From positions 579,534 through 601,007 of the forward strand of contig BLXT01005252.1 of assembly GCA_019648995.1 (NCBI GenBank): a DNA stretch of 21,474 nucleotides, read 5' to 3'. This document shows, piece by piece, positions 11,048 to 20,169 of this stretch. The position numbers and the translations under genes were made by a program. The stretch's first letter is position 1. The number at the start of each line of letters is the position of its first letter. Below the pieces are notes generated by a model. That model had not been told where the DNA came from, made no database searches, and saw only the letters and a list, made by a program, of their open reading frames with translations. Origin of the DNA: Plakobranchus ocellatus. Taxonomy: Eukaryota > Mollusca > Gastropoda > Plakobranchidae.

Positions 11048-14000
11048 TATATGTGTGACAAAAAATTATGATGATACTGAAAATTTCATGATAACTCATG
11101 ATGACTTATGATGACTTATGATTACTTTCATAGCTAGACTTCTAAGTGGGATTATCTATTAAAAAAAAACAGCTAGAGAAATGCTATTGCTCTTCTTTCC
11201 TAACTCAATACAAGCACTAGAGGTTAATCTTTGTCATTGCAAACATAAGTTTAGAAAACAAAAGGGGATCACAATGATTAAATAAGCTTTTGTAATTACC
11301 TCCAGAAAATTATAGTTTCAACAATCATTGTAATGATTGAAATTGTCATCATTTGAATAAATTCCTTGAAGGAATTCATAGTTCAGTGACTGAAGTCGAC
11401 TTTCTGGTTCAAATGATTTACAAACAAATTAAAAATTTGTTAAAAACAACTTAAAATTTTTCACGATTAGTACCACGATTATTGTCTTCTTATATATTTT
11501 ATATCTAAAGCTTCTAAGCTTTGAAGCTTTGAAGGATAAATATTGATAGCAGCTTACCATGATTTCCTGGACATGTCATATATGGAATGGATGCAGCAGC
11601 TGGCTCAATCAAGTCGAAAAAATAATCCCCGACCTGAAAGAAATGTATTACACACAATAAATTCATAACACGGGGGGAGGTTGAACCTACACTAATCTGA
11701 GAAAATCGTCTGTGAAATATGGCGCACTTTACTTTGTCATAAATCAATCCAATCAATAACAACTTGAAAATTTCAGCTTCACTTATTTGCTTTCTTATTA
11801 AAATGCAAAAAAAAAAAATGAGAAATTAAAATTACACCAAAAGAAGAATGTTATAACTTACACGTCCGCCTTCATTCTTCATATCATAAGCAAAGTCTCC
11901 AACATGGAATAGAGCTGTGTATTTTCCTGACAGAGCCTCAGTCACTAGTGAAGGGACTGTGTCAGAATATATACCAAGGTCGCCAAACATCAAAAAGTCA
12001 GCTGACCAATCCTGAAAAAAAAATTATGAAGAGAAATAGATGACCTCCTCTCAAAAAATCTTCATTACCTTTTTTACGACAGCAATTCTCTCATTCAAAT
12101 GTATACCCTGAATGGTCAAGGGGGTGGCTCTTAAAACTTTTAAAATGAAAATTTGCATCATTTCACAAAATCAGAGATGTATCTAATAAAATATCAAGAT
12201 TGATATACTTCAATTACAAAAAATCAATATAAAATAAAACCCCAACAACTGCCAATATAACCAAACATGAATGTAGCTGACATAAACTTTTTTGCAAAAA
12301 CATGCAATAAAAATATATTTTAAAACATTTTTAATCACCTGATAACTATAAAGCCATTTATACATTTGAAAAAATACAATTCAAATGCAGGGCAAGTAAG
12401 TGAAAGGAAGAAGTGAAGAAGCAAAAAAACAATTAAGAGTTACCATGGTAAATAGTGACCAAACATATGACACAGAGATATGAAAAGAGAGAGCTTAAGA
12501 TGATACATTTTATAAAACATAATTCATAAAATAAAATCAATGTGTTGGCTCAATCAGCATCTGCATTTTGTCATGATTCATTCGCTCAAAACTAGTTCTG
12601 CCAAGCATACAAGGTTGTTTGACCTTAAATGTCTGCATTATGCAACTAGAATCCCAACTAAAAAGAAATAAACAAAGAGAAGGCAAAGAGTCAAAAGAAA
12701 AGCTCAGGGATTTCCAGAAGCACAATTTTTTTTGTCTCAGTCTGCAAAGGGATGAAGCCGCAAAAAAGCATCTTAAAAATACCTTTGTAATCTTCAACTG
12801 AATCATATCATATAGCCATTATACCGAAATGTAAGAATGATCCAATTACAGGTGTTTCTAAAAATAAATCAATAAATGGAGGCTGTCATTGAGTCAATTA
12901 TTAACATATAGATCCAAGTCCCTCAAAAAATTGTATTCTAAGCAGGTATTAATCCTGATCTCAGGCTTATTCTTGCCTACAAACCATTTGGTCTCTTCAG
13001 AAAAAAAAATTTAAATAAATAAAATAAAATAAAAACACCATGCCCCGACTATTGAGCGTTAAAAGTGAAAAAAAAAACTATTTCCATATTTCAAGGACAA
13101 TTTGCAACTACTGATTAATGGTACAGCAACAAATGGAGAGTGGGAGAGCAATTAAGCATTCAATCAGATTTATGAAACTATTTTATTTATTTATTTTTTT
13201 TTAGTGTAGCAATTCAATAAAACACAATCTAACAATATGATAATTTATAAAGCAAATGCAATGGATGCAAACTGAATGATTTAACACATTGAATGTATTT
13301 CATTCTTAAATAACACACTAAAAGGAAAACAAAAAACCAAATCAAACCAAACAAAAAAAACAAGAAAACACATAATGTTCAAGCTTGGAAAAAGTTAATA
13401 TGTACAGAAAGCTCCATTTAGCAATAATCTCTTTAAACCAAAAAAGGCTAAACCAATATAATTGGTTAAGTCAAAAAGAATAATTTGGCCAGAAAGCTAC
13501 ATAGTTTTTATTTTGTACCTCTTTAACCTGAAAATCTGCTTAAACTACAGTAAAAATTAAGGTCCCATAAATTTCACTTAAAAAGGATTCCACTGTAAGT
13601 CATATATTCATATTATTTTCTGCCATCTTATTCAAGAACAAAATGCTTACACTGTCAGCTTTTGGAGTCTTGAAATAAAATGGTCCTGATTGCATTTGAT
13701 CACTCATTGGAATGTAGAAATATGTTGTATCTGGTTGGAGACCCTAAGAAAAAGGAAATAAAAAAATATTCATACATCACAGAAATAACCAAAAGTTTTT
13801 CACAAATAACTAAAAAAAAAAATCCAGATTTGTTGGGAAAAAAAAAAGAGAAAGAAGAGAACATTAAAGAGCACTGTAGAGAACTGACAAATGAGGGATA
13901 AATGAAAAATAGAAAGCAATGAAAGCAAATACAGATTAGATCTAGAGCTAATCATCAAAATGGATTTGCTTTATTGCTTAATTTAAAAGGGTATGGGTAG

Positions 14001-17000
14001 TGAAAAAATAAAACAGAAACTCTGATACAATCGATTAAAACCACTCATATTGGGCATTGCATCAAATTATGCATGAATAAAGTCCAATGTTTTTTCAAAA
14101 GCTGATTGGCGTTCACTCAGGTGGGAGCATGAAAAAGCGAGAAATTAGACCACTGGAATGAATTTTCAAAGAGCAAAGCAAAACTATTGATAGACCTTCT
14201 TAAATAGGACCTAGAACTAGTTTTTTTACTTTAAAAAAAACCAACAAAAAACCAAAAACTGGTCATTGAAAGTTCAAAACAGACAATACCTAGTGATCCA
14301 CTGCCTCTTTTAGTTCAGAGATTTACCTGTTTTTAACTTTTAATGATCAGTTCCTTGCTCATCTTTAACAACAGGAACAGCTTACCCACTGGAGTCAAAT
14401 TTAAATCAAAATATTTTTTTTCAAGTACATCTTAAGGCTTAAATAACTATATGTTGCTTCATAATCACAACAGGTTCCGATTGTGTACAAACATTGTACA
14501 GAATGATTTGTAAAATCCTACCTTCAGTTCCACTTTGTGAAGATAATGCAAACCTTCTCTGTTCTGCTCATCAAAGTAAATATTCATGGAATTAACAGTG
14601 GATTCCAACCCCCATGGGTGTATTCCAAATTTGACCTAAACAAAACAATAGAAGCATGCTATAACTATTTAAAAAAATATCAATTTTCTGTAAGAAATAG
14701 GTGAATGCACAAAGCCCTAGCATGTTTATAACAGTTAAATGTTCTCTTTGAGTTTGAAATATGCATATTTGATTAAAAGGTAACACTCAAAATGTGCAAA
14801 TTATCTCGGATGTAAAACTGAATTGCTCTTGACATAGCAGAACAAAAGAAAGTTCTTCATTGATAATACAGTAATCAATCAAAAATGGCTTCATATATGT
14901 CACTTCTCTTGAAAAATAACATATTTTGAGACCAATTCTAATGAGTTGGTTGTTTCTAATTATTGTATTGAGAAATAAAAACACCTAACACAATTTTTCT
15001 TCTCTCAGCTATCCTTTGAGAATAACCTAAAACTGCCTATCTTATTCTGGCACGGACTTAACCTACTCTTCCAACTTTGCATTGGTGAGTCAACATAATA
15101 GATTGGACAATGTCACAATAAATCATTGAAAATAACATGTTGCAAAAGAAACCTGTGACTCATTTGGAAAGGTTTGAAGTCAGCTAAAAGACCTCCAGAT
15201 CCATTATCCTGCAGAAAATTGTTTCTGGCTGCAAAGCAACTTTAAAAGAAATGAAAGTACATCGCAGCACAATATGTGGGAATGATGAACAATTTAACAA
15301 CAACAACAACAAAAGCAAAAGCTTTAAGACATAGAGTGGAGTAAATGTATATATTACAGCTAAAATAGAACCAACTAATACTTGCTTTCATGTCCTCTAA
15401 ACTCTGAGCTAACAAAATCCTAGCACAATAGTGATGTAAAAGAAGATACTCGGCAGCAATGTCTTCCTCTACCCAATGTAAAGGTGGTTTCTTGCTATTA
15501 CACCATACAATTAAGCTAGCACCTGCTTGCATAACACAGACATAGCACTGCATGACTCAGTCACTCATTACCATGACTGAGTTGTAAACTCTCAAGGAGA
15601 GGAGGCATACCTGCTTCAATATGGCATTCAAAGAAGACTTTTTGATTTTTTAACCAATACCCAACTCTTGCTCTGTCTTGGCCTAGTGGGCTTATATGAA
15701 TCGCCTGTGAACGAGGTTTGTTATAGGCTGGGCTTTAAAAAAAAAAAAGAAATTGTGGTCTACACCTCTGGAAAGGCAAACATAATTTCAAAAAACGATA
15801 ATGGGCATTAAAGCTTAAACTTAGGCAAACTTCAGAGAGATCAGGAAAAAGATCTGTACACCATGAAAGAGACAGGCAGTGAGAGAAATAGAGAGTGAGA
15901 TAGAGAGAGAGATAGAAAAGAGAAAGAAAGAACGTGACTCGATTTATACAAAGAGAGCGAAAGATTGTGACTAGATTTATACAGAGAGAGAGAAAGATTG
16001 TGACTAGATTTATACCGAGACAATGAAAAAGAGTGATTGTAAGTAGAGGGAGGGCAATCTGATAAAATAGAAAGAAAAAGGGATAATAAACACAGGGTGA
16101 GAAAAACCATGGCTAGATTCAGTCAGAAAGGACTATTGAAATAATGAAAAGCAAAGTAAGGATCTAAAAAGAATTACTGGCAATGTGACAGATATCAAGC
16201 AGGCCCACAGTGGCACAGATTGTTGGCAGGAGACGACTGCAGGGCTTACTAACAGTGAGGGCAGGCCTATCACATTGCATTACTACTTAAATTAATGTTA
16301 GAGACAATGAGTACTCTGTTTGCCTCTCTACACAGACGCACAAAAATGACCAGGTGCAGAGATAAGGTAGAAATGTGAGAGGTACATAAGAAAGCGCAAA
16401 AGAAGCATAGACATAGTGTGGATAACTTGTATTTTGTTTGTTATTGTTGATGGTTAATCTTTACACATTGAATGGCACTATGTGACCATTACCAGATCAA
16501 ATCACTTTGGAGTTAGCTTGCTTATCGTAAGCATGAGTCAAACAAAAAGAAAGGTAATCTTAATTACAGGTTCAAATCCTCTAATGCTCTAGACCACTTG
16601 CAGATTTATCAACGTTGCAATGACACAGTTATTGAAATATAACGAAAACAAAAGAATTGCAGGCAATGATCTGCAGGGAGAATTACATTGGGCCTTGACT
16701 CTTGTGCTTTTTGTCCCAAGACCATGAAGAACACAAAAACAAACATGAAAACTAGAATTATCCCCTGTAAGTTAAGATCGCCATTAACAGCACTTGCATA
16801 ATGTCACTTTGTATGATGATGTTATTGGAACAATAATTCCATTCATGCTGTGTTAGGTAGGAAGCACAGGTTATGCAAGGTAAATAATGCGGAAAGCAAA
16901 ACATGTAAGCTACAGATGCAAATGAATCTGACTTTTGGTAGCTTTGAAATTAATGAAAACAAAAGATTTTAGCACTAATTACAATAAATGTTATTTTTTA

Positions 17001-18651
17001 ACTATATATTATGTGTTGCACAACATCCCTTTGCAGTTGCTTTAAGATAGCCACATCCCATTTTCAGATTTAAAGGTGTACTTCTTTCATTGAACTTATG
17101 TCAAAATTTTAAAATCAATTTTCAAATAAGAATTTAAAACAATTATCAACATAGGGCGAGCTCTTATTTAAATTTAGTCAACCATAGGCTACTTGGTATG
17201 TCTTTCCTGTAGTATTTAGGCAGAAAAACTTCCTACCTAGGGAAAATTAAACCACAATTCTAGTTTCTAGTTGAAAAGTTGGACTATGCTGAACTCTCTG
17301 AATCCTTGATGAGCATGGAATATAACAGAGAGACTTAAATAGCTACAGAACTTCCTGTTACATTGGAGTGGCTCCTTATTATATAACTTTCATACATGGT
17401 CCAAGTATTTTTCAGTCTTAATATTTCACCCATACGAATTCTGTAGAGTTTCAGATGTTTATCGGTTCAAATAAAAAACAAAATGGAGAAACGACAACCC
17501 AAATTATGGCATTGCTGATCCTTCTACTTGTAAAGATTTTAAATGACATTATAGATTGAGATACAGCCCAACCTGTACAATACATTCAGAAATCTGCAAG
17601 GTTCTGAGAGCAAGAATATGAGCCAACCCAACACTGGCCATCCAGCAGCTCTACAAATGCTTATGAAATCCTTTCAAAGCAATGCCGCCTTTGCCCTTGA
17701 GATGGCACTGGCTCTTTGCACAAAAAAACAGAAGAAGAAAAAGCATCCACTAACAACAAAAGGGCCAAAGCCAAATAAAGTACAGTATCTCCATAGACTC
17801 AACAAGGCTGATACTGCGCTTTATTTGGCCTAGACAATTTAGTTATCAGGTGAATTTGTATGTATTTGCTACAATACCTCAAAATTATGCTTACACAAGA
17901 AAAATAATTTTTATTGGACTAATAGCCAAAAAATTGTTAAAACTTTTGTGATTAAAAAAAAGGGTTAAAATACCTTCCCAGGACAATCTTTTAAGGTGGC
18001 CCATAATACTGTTATGTCCAGGACATTACTTCCAAAGGATATGTGAACATGCATAGGCAAACATGGGTCTACATGCTTGGTATCTGTAGAATTTTCTATA
18101 CATACAAAAAAAAAAATTATGTACACACCTTTAAGATCAAATGACAAATCATAACTCATGTGACAATAAATTGTTCTGATCCTATGTGTTACAAAAGAAA
18201 TGAAATCAATTGTTAAGATTGTTTTACAATGATAATTATTAAATGATTAGAGACATTTGTATAACTAAAGGTTGGAATTATTTGTAAACTTAGGTGTATC
18301 ACTTGCTACCAACTTCCTTAGACTTTATTCAAAAGTTATTGCAAAAAAATAGAAATTTATGGAAAAAAAATAAAATGAAAATCCAATCACATACTTTTAA
18401 ATCCACTCTGGTCACAGGTACAAGTCACTTCATCAGTTAGAAAAACTAGTGCAAAACAGGTTTTAATTTTGTTAGTTCAAACATTGCTAAACATTACAAA
18501 ACGCACAATCCAGCTGTATATTTTTCAAAAGCTCACCATTATAGAGGAAATATGTGGATGTGTTTTGCTCTTTGCTAGCCTGGCTGTAGCAAAGGACACA
18601 AATCCATGCCAAACACAGCTGTAAATTTGACCTTGAGAGATAGCTGAACAT
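7656..18651 (-). CDS. ACP7: Purple acid phosphatase, ACP7-like, predicted membrane-anchored; 10 coding exons
   Basis: Seen: ten minus-strand segments with GT-AG borders join in phase as 18537-18651, 17974-18095, 14522-14635, 13651-13743, 11862-12011, 11558-11633, 10441-10561, 9370-9567, 8706-8902 and 7656-8074. They total 1605 nt, encoding 534 residues plus TAA. Residues 1-25 form a signal peptide, about 45-145 an N-terminal fibronectin-like domain, about 150-440 the metallophosphoesterase domain, and about 480-499 a hydrophobic membrane segment followed by a basic/acidic tail. Metal-ligand motifs are GDLG (D159), GDFAYD (D187, Y190), GNHE (N222), FGHRP (H307) and GHEHNYER (H347, H349), so all seven PAP ligands are present. 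Known: the family are binuclear metal (Fe/Fe, Fe/Zn or Fe/Mn) phosphomonoesterases, secreted or in endomembranes. Inferred: a type I membrane ectophosphatase or lysosomal enzyme, physiological substrate unknown. The start is supported by the signal peptide and an in-frame TAA just upstream. Family is near certain; exact orthology to ACP7 is likely. Confidence 0.93.
8075..8705 (-). other. Intron 9 of the phosphatase gene
   Basis: GTATGT donor and TTGCCCTCCAG acceptor. AT-rich, nothing else recognised. Confidence 0.85.
8706..8902 (-). CDS. ACP7: ACP7-like coding exon 9: GHEH motif
   Basis: Completes Gly330, encodes residues 331-395 and one base of Pro396. LEDVFYKLSVD is followed by GHEHNYERLWPLY, with H347 and H349 as the last metal and substrate-site histidines. 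Downstream PVQLISGAAG matches the family's PVHIITGSAG. The donor is GTATGT. Reading through this donor would add about 20 unrelated residues before a stop near 8632, so intron retention would give a soluble truncated form. Confidence 0.93.
8903..9369 (-). other. Intron 8 of the phosphatase gene
   Basis: GTAGGG donor, TACTTAG acceptor. A good-looking isolated donor (GTAAGTG) sits at about 9247-9241 on the minus strand. No convincing exon precedes it. Confidence 0.8.
9370..9567 (-). CDS. ACP7: ACP7-like coding exon 8: FGHRP motif
   Basis: Completes Ser264, encodes residues 265-329 and gives two bases of Gly330. YSSEVFF matches the family's FSTEVYF; VPWIVVFGHRPLYCS carries His307, the first histidine ligand of the divalent metal. 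C312 and C320 fit the conserved cysteine pair. The donor used is GTAGGG after GAGGG. An intronic frame continuing past the donor stops at once (TAG). Confidence 0.93.
9568..10440 (-). other. Intron 7 of the phosphatase gene
   Basis: GTAAAC donor, TTCATAG acceptor. AT-rich, with a short CA tract near 10131-10142. Nothing else recognised. Confidence 0.85.
10441..10561 (-). CDS. ACP7: ACP7-like coding exon 7
   Basis: Completes Glu224, encodes residues 225-263 and gives the first two bases of Ser264. HYRHRFAMPG and MWYSIDIG match the family pattern Y..RF.MPG ... LWYS.DLG. Borders are CCTTCAG and GTAAAC. The neighbouring intron on the 5' side of the gene contains the sequence gap at 10690-10898, but the joined frame across it is intact. 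Confidence 0.93.
10626..10689. repeat. 64-bp direct repeat flanking the gap, copy 1
   Basis: Begins GTCTCAACCAAATCTCAACG and is identical to 10900-10963 on the other side of the gap. Confidence 0.95.
10690..10898. other. Assembly gap (209 N)
   Basis: Run of undetermined bases lying wholly in intron 6, so the coding sequence is unaffected. Confidence 0.99.
10900..10963. repeat. 64-bp direct repeat flanking the gap, copy 2
   Basis: Identical to 10626-10689. The sequence diverges immediately beyond each copy, as expected for two contig ends that overlap. Confidence 0.95.
10992..11045. repeat. (TA)n microsatellite
   Basis: About 54 bases of AT alternation, close to the gap; it probably contributed to the broken assembly. 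Followed near 11089-11125 by a small ATGATGACTT repeat. Confidence 0.95.
11558..11633 (-). CDS. ACP7: ACP7-like coding exon 6: GNHE motif
   Basis: Codes residues 199-223 plus the first base of codon 224. It includes LIEPAAASIPYMTCPGNH, nearly the same as the human LIEPVAASLPYMTCPGNH stretch. N222 is the asparagine ligand of the second metal site; the following Glu224 is split over the intron. Borders are TTTCAG and GTAAGC. Confidence 0.95.
11634..11861 (-). other. Intron 5 of the phosphatase gene
   Basis: Short intron with GTAAGTT donor and TTTCAG acceptor; nothing else seen. Confidence 0.9.
11862..12011 (-). CDS. ACP7: ACP7-like coding exon 5: first metal-binding motifs
   Basis: Phase 0-0 exon of 50 codons (residues 149-198), flanked by TTTTTTCAG and GTAAGTT. 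It carries FGDLG (D159) and HVGDFAYD (D187, Y190). D159 and Tyr190 belong to the trivalent iron site, the tyrosine giving the family's purple charge-transfer colour, and D187 is the bridging aspartate (established for purple acid phosphatases). Confidence 0.95.
12012..13650 (-). other. Intron 4 of the phosphatase gene
   Basis: GTAAGCA donor, TTTTTTCAG acceptor. AT-rich with many A runs. The short frames on both strands at 12537-12806 have no family resemblance. Confidence 0.85.
13651..13743 (-). CDS. ACP7: ACP7-like coding exon 4: end of N-terminal domain
   Basis: Phase 0-0 exon of 31 codons (residues 118-148) between TTCTTAG and GTAAGCA. GLQPDTTYFY corresponds to the family's L.PG..Y.Y turn, and PFYFKTPK is the strand that leads into the catalytic domain. 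Confidence 0.9.
13744..14521 (-). other. Intron 3 of the phosphatase gene
   Basis: GTAGGA donor, TTCTTAG acceptor. Nothing else recognised. Confidence 0.85.
14522..14635 (-). CDS. ACP7: ACP7-like coding exon 3: N-terminal domain
   Basis: Phase 0-0 exon of 38 codons (residues 80-117) between TTTTAG and GTAGGAT. It encodes VKFGIHPWG at the start and YLHKVELK at the end, matching the family pattern VQFG ... YIHRVTL. A 3.3-kb intron separates it from exon 2. Confidence 0.9.
14636..17973 (-). other. Intron 2 of the phosphatase gene (3.3 kb)
   Basis: The largest intron, with GTATTT donor and TTTTAG acceptor. It holds a purine-rich segment with the 33-bp repeat (below) and a 9-bp-stem inverted repeat ACTCAGTCA / TGACTGAGT at 15555-15582. 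No mobile element or RNA gene was recognised. A plus-strand frame at 17618-17833 is unsupported. Confidence 0.85.
15930..16028. repeat. 33-bp tandem repeat, three diverged copies
   Basis: Units 15930-15962, 15963-15995 and 15996-16028 share GTGACTAGATTTATAC plus a purine tail, inside GA-rich sequence from about 15880 to 16080. Confidence 0.9.
17974..18095 (-). CDS. ACP7: ACP7-like coding exon 2: start of N-terminal domain
   Basis: Completes codon 39 (Glu) and encodes residues 40-79, ending in phase 0 at a GTATTT donor. It contains the sequon NST (N40) and the segments MHVHISFG and ITVLWAT. These correspond in position to the HLSYPG..MTVTWTT strands of human ACP7, the start of the fibronectin III-like domain of purple acid phosphatases. 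The acceptor follows a long T run and TATAG. Confidence 0.85.
18096..18536 (-). other. Intron 1 of the phosphatase gene (between coding exons)
   Basis: GTGAGC donor, T-rich tract and TATAG acceptor. Nothing else recognised. Confidence 0.85.
18537..18651 (-). CDS. ACP7: ACP7-like coding exon 1: start codon and signal peptide
   Basis: Codes residues 1-38 plus the first base of codon 39 (G, completed by AA to Glu). The protein begins MFSYLSRSNLQL and continues through a hydrophobic core (CLAWICVLC) to a likely cleavage site near SQA, a typical secretory signal. An in-frame TAA lies 12-15 bases upstream of the ATG, so translation cannot begin further 5' in this frame. The start context is weak (C at -3). 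The exon ends AATG before a GTGAGC donor. A possible N-glycosylation sequon, NTS, starts at N30. Confidence 0.85.
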
Positions 18652-18675
18652 AGGTCTGATTTATTTGTATGAAAC
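18652..18675 (-). other. 5' UTR part of exon 1, downstream of a strong splice acceptor
   Basis: The minus strand immediately before 18675 is a long polypyrimidine tract ending in CAG, a strong acceptor. The 24 bases between it and the ATG carry the in-frame stop. This implies a spliced 5' leader with one or more non-coding exons further upstream (higher coordinates). One candidate donor is the GTGAGC at 18774, which would leave a 99-bp intron, but others further away are possible. Confidence 0.6.
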
Positions 18676-18774
18676 CTGAATAAGGAACAAAAAGAAAGAA
18701 AAAAGGCATATTTATACAAATTATATGAATGCTTGTTTTTTTACATTAATTTATTAATAACATGCAATGCTCAC

Positions 18775-19000
18775 CACCAAAATCAACTGCTTTCCTGCAA
18801 CAGAATGAAGCACCAATAAACTTTTCCATCCATCTGTATGCATGTATCTTTTTTAATTTATAAAATTCTATTTCCTTGGAAATAACTTGGAGATAGACTC
18901 GTACATTTGGAGTCTGTTCCTGTAGCTGTTTATTATACATTGAATGGCTGTCGCAATTCTCATCACGGGATGAGAATAATGAAAAGTTATTAATTCTCAT
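18775..19000 (-). other. Possible upstream non-coding exon region
   Basis: Open in one minus frame and ending at a good GTGAGC donor at 18774, so it could supply the 5' leader implied by the acceptor before 18675. The 84-residue reading frame resembles no family I recognise, and if spliced it would run into exon 1 out of frame with the phosphatase and stop. I therefore treat it as possible leader, not a gene. It contains a 9-bp stem with a 4-nt loop (18956-18977). Confidence 0.25.
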
Positions 19001-19275
19001 GCCCTACTCTCTCTCTTCCCACACACAAAACACTACCTTTGGGAAAAAATGGCTGAAAGTTGTTCATGCTGACATTAATGTTTTCAGATAGCATATATAC
19101 TTTTTGTACAGCTCAAATGTGTATTTTAATGACAAAATGAAGACAATCTTTGATATTGTGGGTGTTCACAACTTATCCAAAAAATTGAAATGCAAGCAAT
19201 TTTTTCCATCTAATGCAAAGATACTTTGTTAAGTTGTAGGCCTAGATCTAAACTTTTCGATCAATTAAGGCTGTG

Positions 19276-19332
19276 GTTATTCAGAGTCGAGTGCAATAAC
19301 TGTATACAGTTATTCAGAGTCGAGTTGCAATA
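19276..19332. repeat. 16-bp direct repeats flanking and overlapping a 20-bp perfect palindrome
   Basis: GTTATTCAGAGTCGAG occurs at 19276-19291 and 19309-19324, each followed by (T)TGCAATA. Between and overlapping them, 19295-19314 (AATAACTGTA / TACAGTTATT) is perfectly self-complementary. Confidence 0.9.
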
Positions 19333-19540
19333 TCTACATACACTAGCCTAGTAATGTGTGCTTTATGTGACATGATCAACACACGAGGCTCTCTGCATGA
19401 TCTCTCCTGTGTTTGCTTGGAGTAGTCGCTGTGATTTCAGAGAATCGCTGTCAGTTTTTTTTTTTTTTCTTGTGTTCTAATGTTCACCTTTCTCATAAAA
19501 TGATTTTATTTTTCTTATTATTATGATTATTATCATTACT

Positions 19541-19757
19541 ATTAGAAGTAGCAGTATTCGTACTAGCGAAGCAGTAGAAGAAAAAGTAGAAGTAGTAGTA
19601 CTAGTAATAGGAATAGAAGGAAAAAGAATAGTAGTAACAGTTGAAGTGGTAGTTGGAGAAGCAATTTTTAGCAACAGCAGCAGCAGTAGCAGTTGTAGGA
19701 GAAGGAGTAGGAGGAGGAGGAGGAGCAGCAGCAGCAGTAGTGGTAGTAGTAGTACCT
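19541..19757. repeat. Compound trinucleotide repeat block (AGT/AGC/AGG type)
   Basis: Mixed GTA, GCA, GGA and GAA triplets with strict three-base periodicity, including GGAGGAGGAGGAGG and GCAGCAGCAGCAG runs. It keeps frames open on both strands (Val/Ser/Arg-rich or Thr/Ser/Ile-rich), so those frames are not evidence of a gene. Confidence 0.85.
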
Positions 19758-19769
19758 ATACTTCAGTGA

Positions 19770-20161
19770 TGCTATGCACACTCCTCGCTGTCCTCTTTCC
19801 CCTCACATAGCAGTCATTTTACAAATAATCCTTCCTCCCCCTTTCCCCTCCCCAATACTCTCCTGCACCACCACACATACACACATTTCACCATGAAACA
19901 GCGACCCCACTACATCAGTTTTCATACGTCGCAATCACACCTCTACAACATCCTGCTGGAACTCCTTCAATCGTTTCTCTTGCTTCTCCACCTACCCTCC
20001 ACTCCTCTTTTCCCTACAAACAGACTTATTATAATTGTCTATCCATCACCATACACTTAATTCATTGTATCAATGTCTAACTTCTGTAATCACATCTCCA
20101 ACACTTTCCCTCCAGAACACCACCAATCATTCTTCTTGCTCTGCCCCTCCACTTCCCACTG
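19770..20161. other. Pyrimidine-rich upstream flank
   Basis: Plus strand is C/T-rich (runs such as CCTCCCCCTTTCCCCTCCCC) directly after the purine-rich triplet block. No gene recognised. It could lie near the promoter of the minus-strand gene, but I see no core-promoter motif I would defend. Confidence 0.4.
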
Positions 20162-20169
20162 CCTTTTCC

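Larger units (their letters stand above)
10562..11557 (-). other. Intron 6 of the phosphatase gene, containing a gap
   Basis: GTAAGC donor, CCTTCAG acceptor. It holds the gap with duplicated flanks, a long TA tract and a few short palindromes (for example AATTCCTT-G-AAGGAATT at 11360-11376). Confidence 0.85.

Noticed and set aside
15555..15582. 9-bp stem, 10-nt loop inverted repeat in intron 2
   Set aside because: Isolated, short and unrepeated; no sign of an RNA gene or element boundary.
15841..16110. Minus-strand repetitive frame with a YKSSHNLSLSL pattern
   Set aside because: Arises from the 33-bp repeat and GA sequence within intron 2; no splice sites or similarity.
16569..16579. GGTTCAAATCC, like a tRNA/SINE B box
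   Set aside because: No matching A box at a proper distance, no acceptor stem pairing and no full cloverleaf, so neither a tRNA nor a SINE can be supported.
17618..17833. Plus-strand 71-residue frame in intron 2
   Set aside because: Starts with ATG and has ordinary composition at first, then becomes Lys-rich; no recognisable domain, no neighbouring exons, opposite strand to the gene.
18746..19000. Minus-strand 84-residue frame as the true N-terminus of the phosphatase
   Set aside because: It cannot continue in frame into exon 1 (an in-frame TAA precedes the ATG), and it has no signal peptide, whereas the ATG at 18651 has one.
19477..19810. Frames on both strands rich in Ser/Arg/Val or Thr/Ser/Ile
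   Set aside because: Three-base periodicity of the triplet-repeat block keeps both strands open; no family pattern, and both strands being open at once argues against coding.
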